From Streptomyces sp. NBC_00433 (GTDB lineage Bacteria; Actinomycetota; Actinomycetes; Streptomycetales; Streptomycetaceae), in NCBI GenBank assembly GCA_036015235.1, contig CP107926.1, forward strand, positions 5,413,501 through 5,477,500: a stretch of 64,000 nucleotides of DNA, read 5' to 3'. Made by a program: the position numbers and the translations under genes. Below, one piece after another: positions 61,821 through 64,000 of the stretch (within the stretch, counting starts at the first letter, position 1; each line of letters begins with the position of its first letter). Under the pieces are notes generated by a model. That model ran no database searches. It had not been told where the DNA came from and saw only the letters and a list, made by a program, of their open reading frames with translations.

Positions 61821-63278
61821 ATGTCCGGCCACCGCTTGGACCAGCGCCTGGTCGTACCCGTCATGTTCGTCGCCACGTTCTTCCTCGTGGTGATGGACGG
61901 TGCCATCACCACCGTGGCACTGCCGTCCATCGCCCACCAGTTCGGCGTGTCGGCGGCCGGGAGCGACAGCGTGGTCGTCGTCTATCCGGTGTGCGTGGGC
62001 ATCAGCATCCCGCTGTCGGGCTGGCTCGGCGACCGTTTCGGCGGAAAGCCCGTGCTGCTCGCCGCGATGGGCCTGTTCACCGCCTCCTCCGCGCTGTGCG
62101 GAATGGCCGGCAGCCTCGGCCAACTCGTCGTCTGCCGGGGACTGCAGGGCCTGGCCGGCGGCCTGCTCACCCCGGTCGCCGCCGCCATGCTCTTCCGCAC
62201 CTTCACCCCCGCCGAGCGGGTGCGGGCCTCCCGGATCATGACCATCCCGCAGCAGATGGCGCCGGCGGTGGCGCCCATGCTCGGCGGTGTCCTGATCGAC
62301 GGCCTGTCCTGGCGCTGGGTCTTCTACGTCAACCTGCCCTTCGGTGTCGCCGCCCTGCTCTTCGGCCTGCTCTTCCTCGACAACTCGCGGCACGGGCAGC
62401 CCGGCCGCCTCGACATACCCGGCCTGGTGATGTCCGGCGGGGCGATATCGCTGCTGATGTACGGCGTCTGCGAGGGCGCCAGGCAGGGGTGGTCCTCGCC
62501 GCTGATCGCCGGCAGCCTGGCGGCGGGCGCCGCGCTGGTGGCGGCGACCATCGTCTTCGAACTCCGCACCGCCGCACCGATCCTGCGGCTGCGCCTGTTC
62601 AAGGACGCGCTCTTCCGGGACACGAAGGTGGTCGGCCTGATCGGCGTGGTGCCGTTCATGGGCGCCATGTACGCGGCGCCGCTCTTCATCCAGGAGGCGC
62701 AGGGCGGCAGCGCCCTCCACTCCGGCAGCAGCACCTTCACCGAGGCGATCGGCGTCCTGCTCACCGTCCAGGTGGTGGCCAGGTTCTACGACCGGGTGGG
62801 CCCGCGGCTGATCATCGCGTCCGGGATCTTCTGCGTCGCCGTCGTGCTCGCGGTGATGACCACGGTGGACGCGGGCACCGGGGCGTGGGCCTTCCGGCTC
62901 TACATGTTCCTGCTGGGCCTGGGCATGGGCGCGGTCTTCATGCCCCTGACCGTCGTGTCGTTCAGCACCATCCCGAAGGAGGACATGGGGCAGGCGTCCA
63001 CTCTCAACAGTGTGACCAGCCAGTTCTCCATGGCGATGGCCCCTGCGCTGGTCGCGACCCTGCTGATCGCCAACACTCCGGCGACCACCCAGACCGCCCC
63101 GCCGGCCGCCTACCGGACCGTCTACCTGGTCCTCGCGGTCATGGCCTTCGTCGGGTCCCTGTTCACCCTCACGCTCCCCGACACCCGCCCCAATCGCCCC
63201 GACCGCCCCACCCGGCCGGGTACTCCGGCCACCGTGCGGAGGCGCCGCAAGCGGGCCGGCGTTGGTCCAGACTATTGA
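61821..63278 (+). CDS. DHA2-type MFS efflux transporter
   Basis: 485-aa multidrug-type transporter (EmrB/QacA): MFVATFFLVVMDGAITTVAL, LGDRFGGKPVLLAAMGLF (motif A), SWRWVFYVNLPFGVAALLFG (motif typical of 14-helix DHA2). GGAGGAGG precedes ATG 61821. Divergent from a MarR gene, the usual arrangement for drug-inducible efflux. Its 3' end contains part of the chitinase promoter repeat. Confidence 0.93.
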   Translation: MSGHRLDQRLVVPVMFVATFFLVVMDGAITTVALPSIAHQFGVSAAGSDSVVVVYPVCVGISIPLSGWLGDRFGGKPVLLAAMGLFTASSALCGMAGSLGQLVVCRGLQGLAGGLLTPVAAAMLFRTFTPAERVRASRIMTIPQQMAPAVAPMLGGVLIDGLSWRWVFYVNLPFGVAALLFGLLFLDNSRHGQPGRLDIPGLVMSGGAISLLMYGVCEGARQGWSSPLIAGSLAAGAALVAATIVFELRTAAPILRLRLFKDALFRDTKVVGLIGVVPFMGAMYAAPLFIQEAQGGSALHSGSSTFTEAIGVLLTVQVVARFYDRVGPRLIIASGIFCVAVVLAVMTTVDAGTGAWAFRLYMFLLGLGMGAVFMPLTVVSFSTIPKEDMGQASTLNSVTSQFSMAMAPALVATLLIANTPATTQTAPPAAYRTVYLVLAVMAFVGSLFTLTLPDTRPNRPDRPTRPGTPATVRRRRKRAGVGPDY

Positions 63279-63291
63279 CAGGTCCAGACCA
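63263..63291 (+). promoter_or_regulatory. Chitinase-type promoter repeats (dre)
   Basis: TGGTCCAGACTA (63263-63274) and AGGTCCAGACCA (63280-63291) flank a -35 TTGACA (63275-63280). Such direct repeats of GGTCCAGACC stand before Streptomyces chitinase genes and overlap DasR sites. Confidence 0.8.
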
Positions 63292-63344
63292 ATACGTTGG
63301 AGTGTTGCCCCGACCCCACTCAACCCCCATAAGGAGTGGTCACG

Positions 63345-64000
63345 TTGTCGAGACAGCGTCTCATCGCGTTCCTGGCCGCGCTCGCGGCCGTCGTCGGCCT
63401 GGTGGTCCTCGTGCCCCTGGCGTCGCCGGCCTCGGCGGCGACCTGCGCCGCCGCGTGGAATTCGTCCTCCGTCTACACCGGCGGCATGACCGCCTCCTAC
63501 AACAGCCACAACTGGTCGGCGAAGTGGTGGACCCAGGGCGAGACACCGGGCGCCGCCGACGTGTGGGCCGACCAGGGTACGTGCGGCGGCGGTTCGGGCG
63601 GCACCGGCGGCACGACCGGCGGCTCCGGCGGGTGCAGCTACCCGGCATGGGTCGCGGGCCGCTCCTACGTGACCGGCAACATCGTGCAGTACAGCAACGG
63701 CCTCGACTACATCGCCACGCACGACAACCCGGGCTACGACCCGACGATCAGCACCTGGTACTGGAGCCCGTACACCTGCTCCGGGTCCGGCGGCACCACC
63801 GGCGGCACGACCCAGCCGCCGAGCGGCGGATTCGTGGTCAGCGAATCGCAGTTCAACCAGATGTTCCCGGGCCGGAATTCCTTCTACACCTACGGCGGCC
63901 TGACCGCGGCGCTCAGCGCCTACCCGGGCTTCGCCAACACCGGCAGCGACACGGTGAAGAAGCAGGAGGCCGCGGCCTTCCTCGCCAACGTCAGCCACGA
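63345..64000 (+). CDS. Chitinase-like secreted enzyme (3' partial)
   Basis: At least 218 aa, running off the window. It starts at TTG 63345 after AAGGAGTGGTCACG. Signal peptide residues 1-30 (LAALAAVVGLVVLVPLASPA, cleavage after SAA). Two chitin-binding (CBM5/12-like) domains follow: CAAAWNSSSVYTGGMTASYN with W-S-A-K-W-W, and CSYPAWVAGRSYVTGNIVQY ending W-Y-W-S-P-Y-T-C, each with a Gly/Thr/Ser linker. The catalytic part begins FVVSESQFNQMFPGRNSFYT and YGGLTAALSAYPGFA, as in GH19 chitinases. Confidence 0.9.
   Translation, partial: MSRQRLIAFLAALAAVVGLVVLVPLASPASAATCAAAWNSSSVYTGGMTASYNSHNWSAKWWTQGETPGAADVWADQGTCGGGSGGTGGTTGGSGGCSYPAWVAGRSYVTGNIVQYSNGLDYIATHDNPGYDPTISTWYWSPYTCSGSGGTTGGTTQPPSGGFVVSESQFNQMFPGRNSFYTYGGLTAALSAYPGFANTGSDTVKKQEAAAFLANVSH

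Noticed and set aside
61710..63998. 762-aa minus-strand frame over the MFS and chitinase genes
   Set aside because: Shadow of two plus-strand genes with clear families, RBSs and a promoter between them.

Overview
The window is high-G+C actinobacterial DNA that reads as a Streptomyces chromosome. Signs are strong third-position G/C bias, GTG starts, many GTGA/ATGA gene overlaps, SARP/AfsR-type regulators, Pro/Ala-rich secreted proteins, GH10 and chitin-binding enzymes, and DasR-like operators. No rRNA, IS element, CRISPR array or replication origin was seen.

Region 1 (1-14892, all +) is an extracellular/phage-tail-like contractile injection system (eCIS) of the Streptomyces type: AAA+ ATPase (5' end outside the window), eCIS-core (DUF4157-like) protein, sheath, tube 1, an assembly-type protein, a DUF6760-type small protein, a long Pro/Ala-rich protein carrying about 13 V/A-Q-R motifs, tube 2, a LysM baseplate protein, a VgrG/gp5-gp27 spike, a PAAR-type tip, a gp25 wedge, a baseplate J protein, a possible 31-aa peptide, a tail protein I-like protein, and a membrane-anchored zinc-ribbon/glycan-binding protein. 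A tape-measure gene and a tail-terminator gene are not in the window. A convergent AAA/BTAD regulator (14945-16705) closes the block.

Region 2 (16996-35178) is mostly chromosomal. It holds a DUF574 methyltransferase, a membrane pair, an ArsR/SRPBCC operon, an AfsR-like SARP divergent from an NB-ARC/TPR protein with a possible N-terminal amyloid-signalling motif, a glycosyl/glycerophosphotransferase-like gene, tRNA-Glu, a zincin-type metallopeptidase, a DEAD-box helicase with a repeat tail, and a large secreted FG-GAP protein.

Region 3 (35272 to about 52000) is a composite genomic island at tRNA-Lys(TTT). The 3' 46 bp of the tRNA is repeated exactly at 43166-43211, which marks att sites, but no integrase lies between the copies. 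The island holds a frameshifted hicA with intact hicB, an orphan and an intact copy of one antitoxin gene, and two paralogous modules. Each module pairs an HTH-TPR regulator with a divergent HATPase carrying a novel C-terminal extension. Module 1 adds a methyltransferase, an unknown protein, NUDIX and a low-GC nuclease-like gene. Module 2 adds MazG, dTMP kinase, B12-radical SAM and an HhH-GPD glycosylase. This nucleotide/base-chemistry cargo is the least explained part of the window.

Region 4 (52000-64000) carries a GH10-CBM2 xylanase, a MurG paralogue, an MFS/ArsR pair with a clear operator, a TerD-vWA protein, two small secreted proteins, a MarR/MFS divergent pair, and the start of a chitin-binding enzyme behind a DasR-like chitinase promoter.
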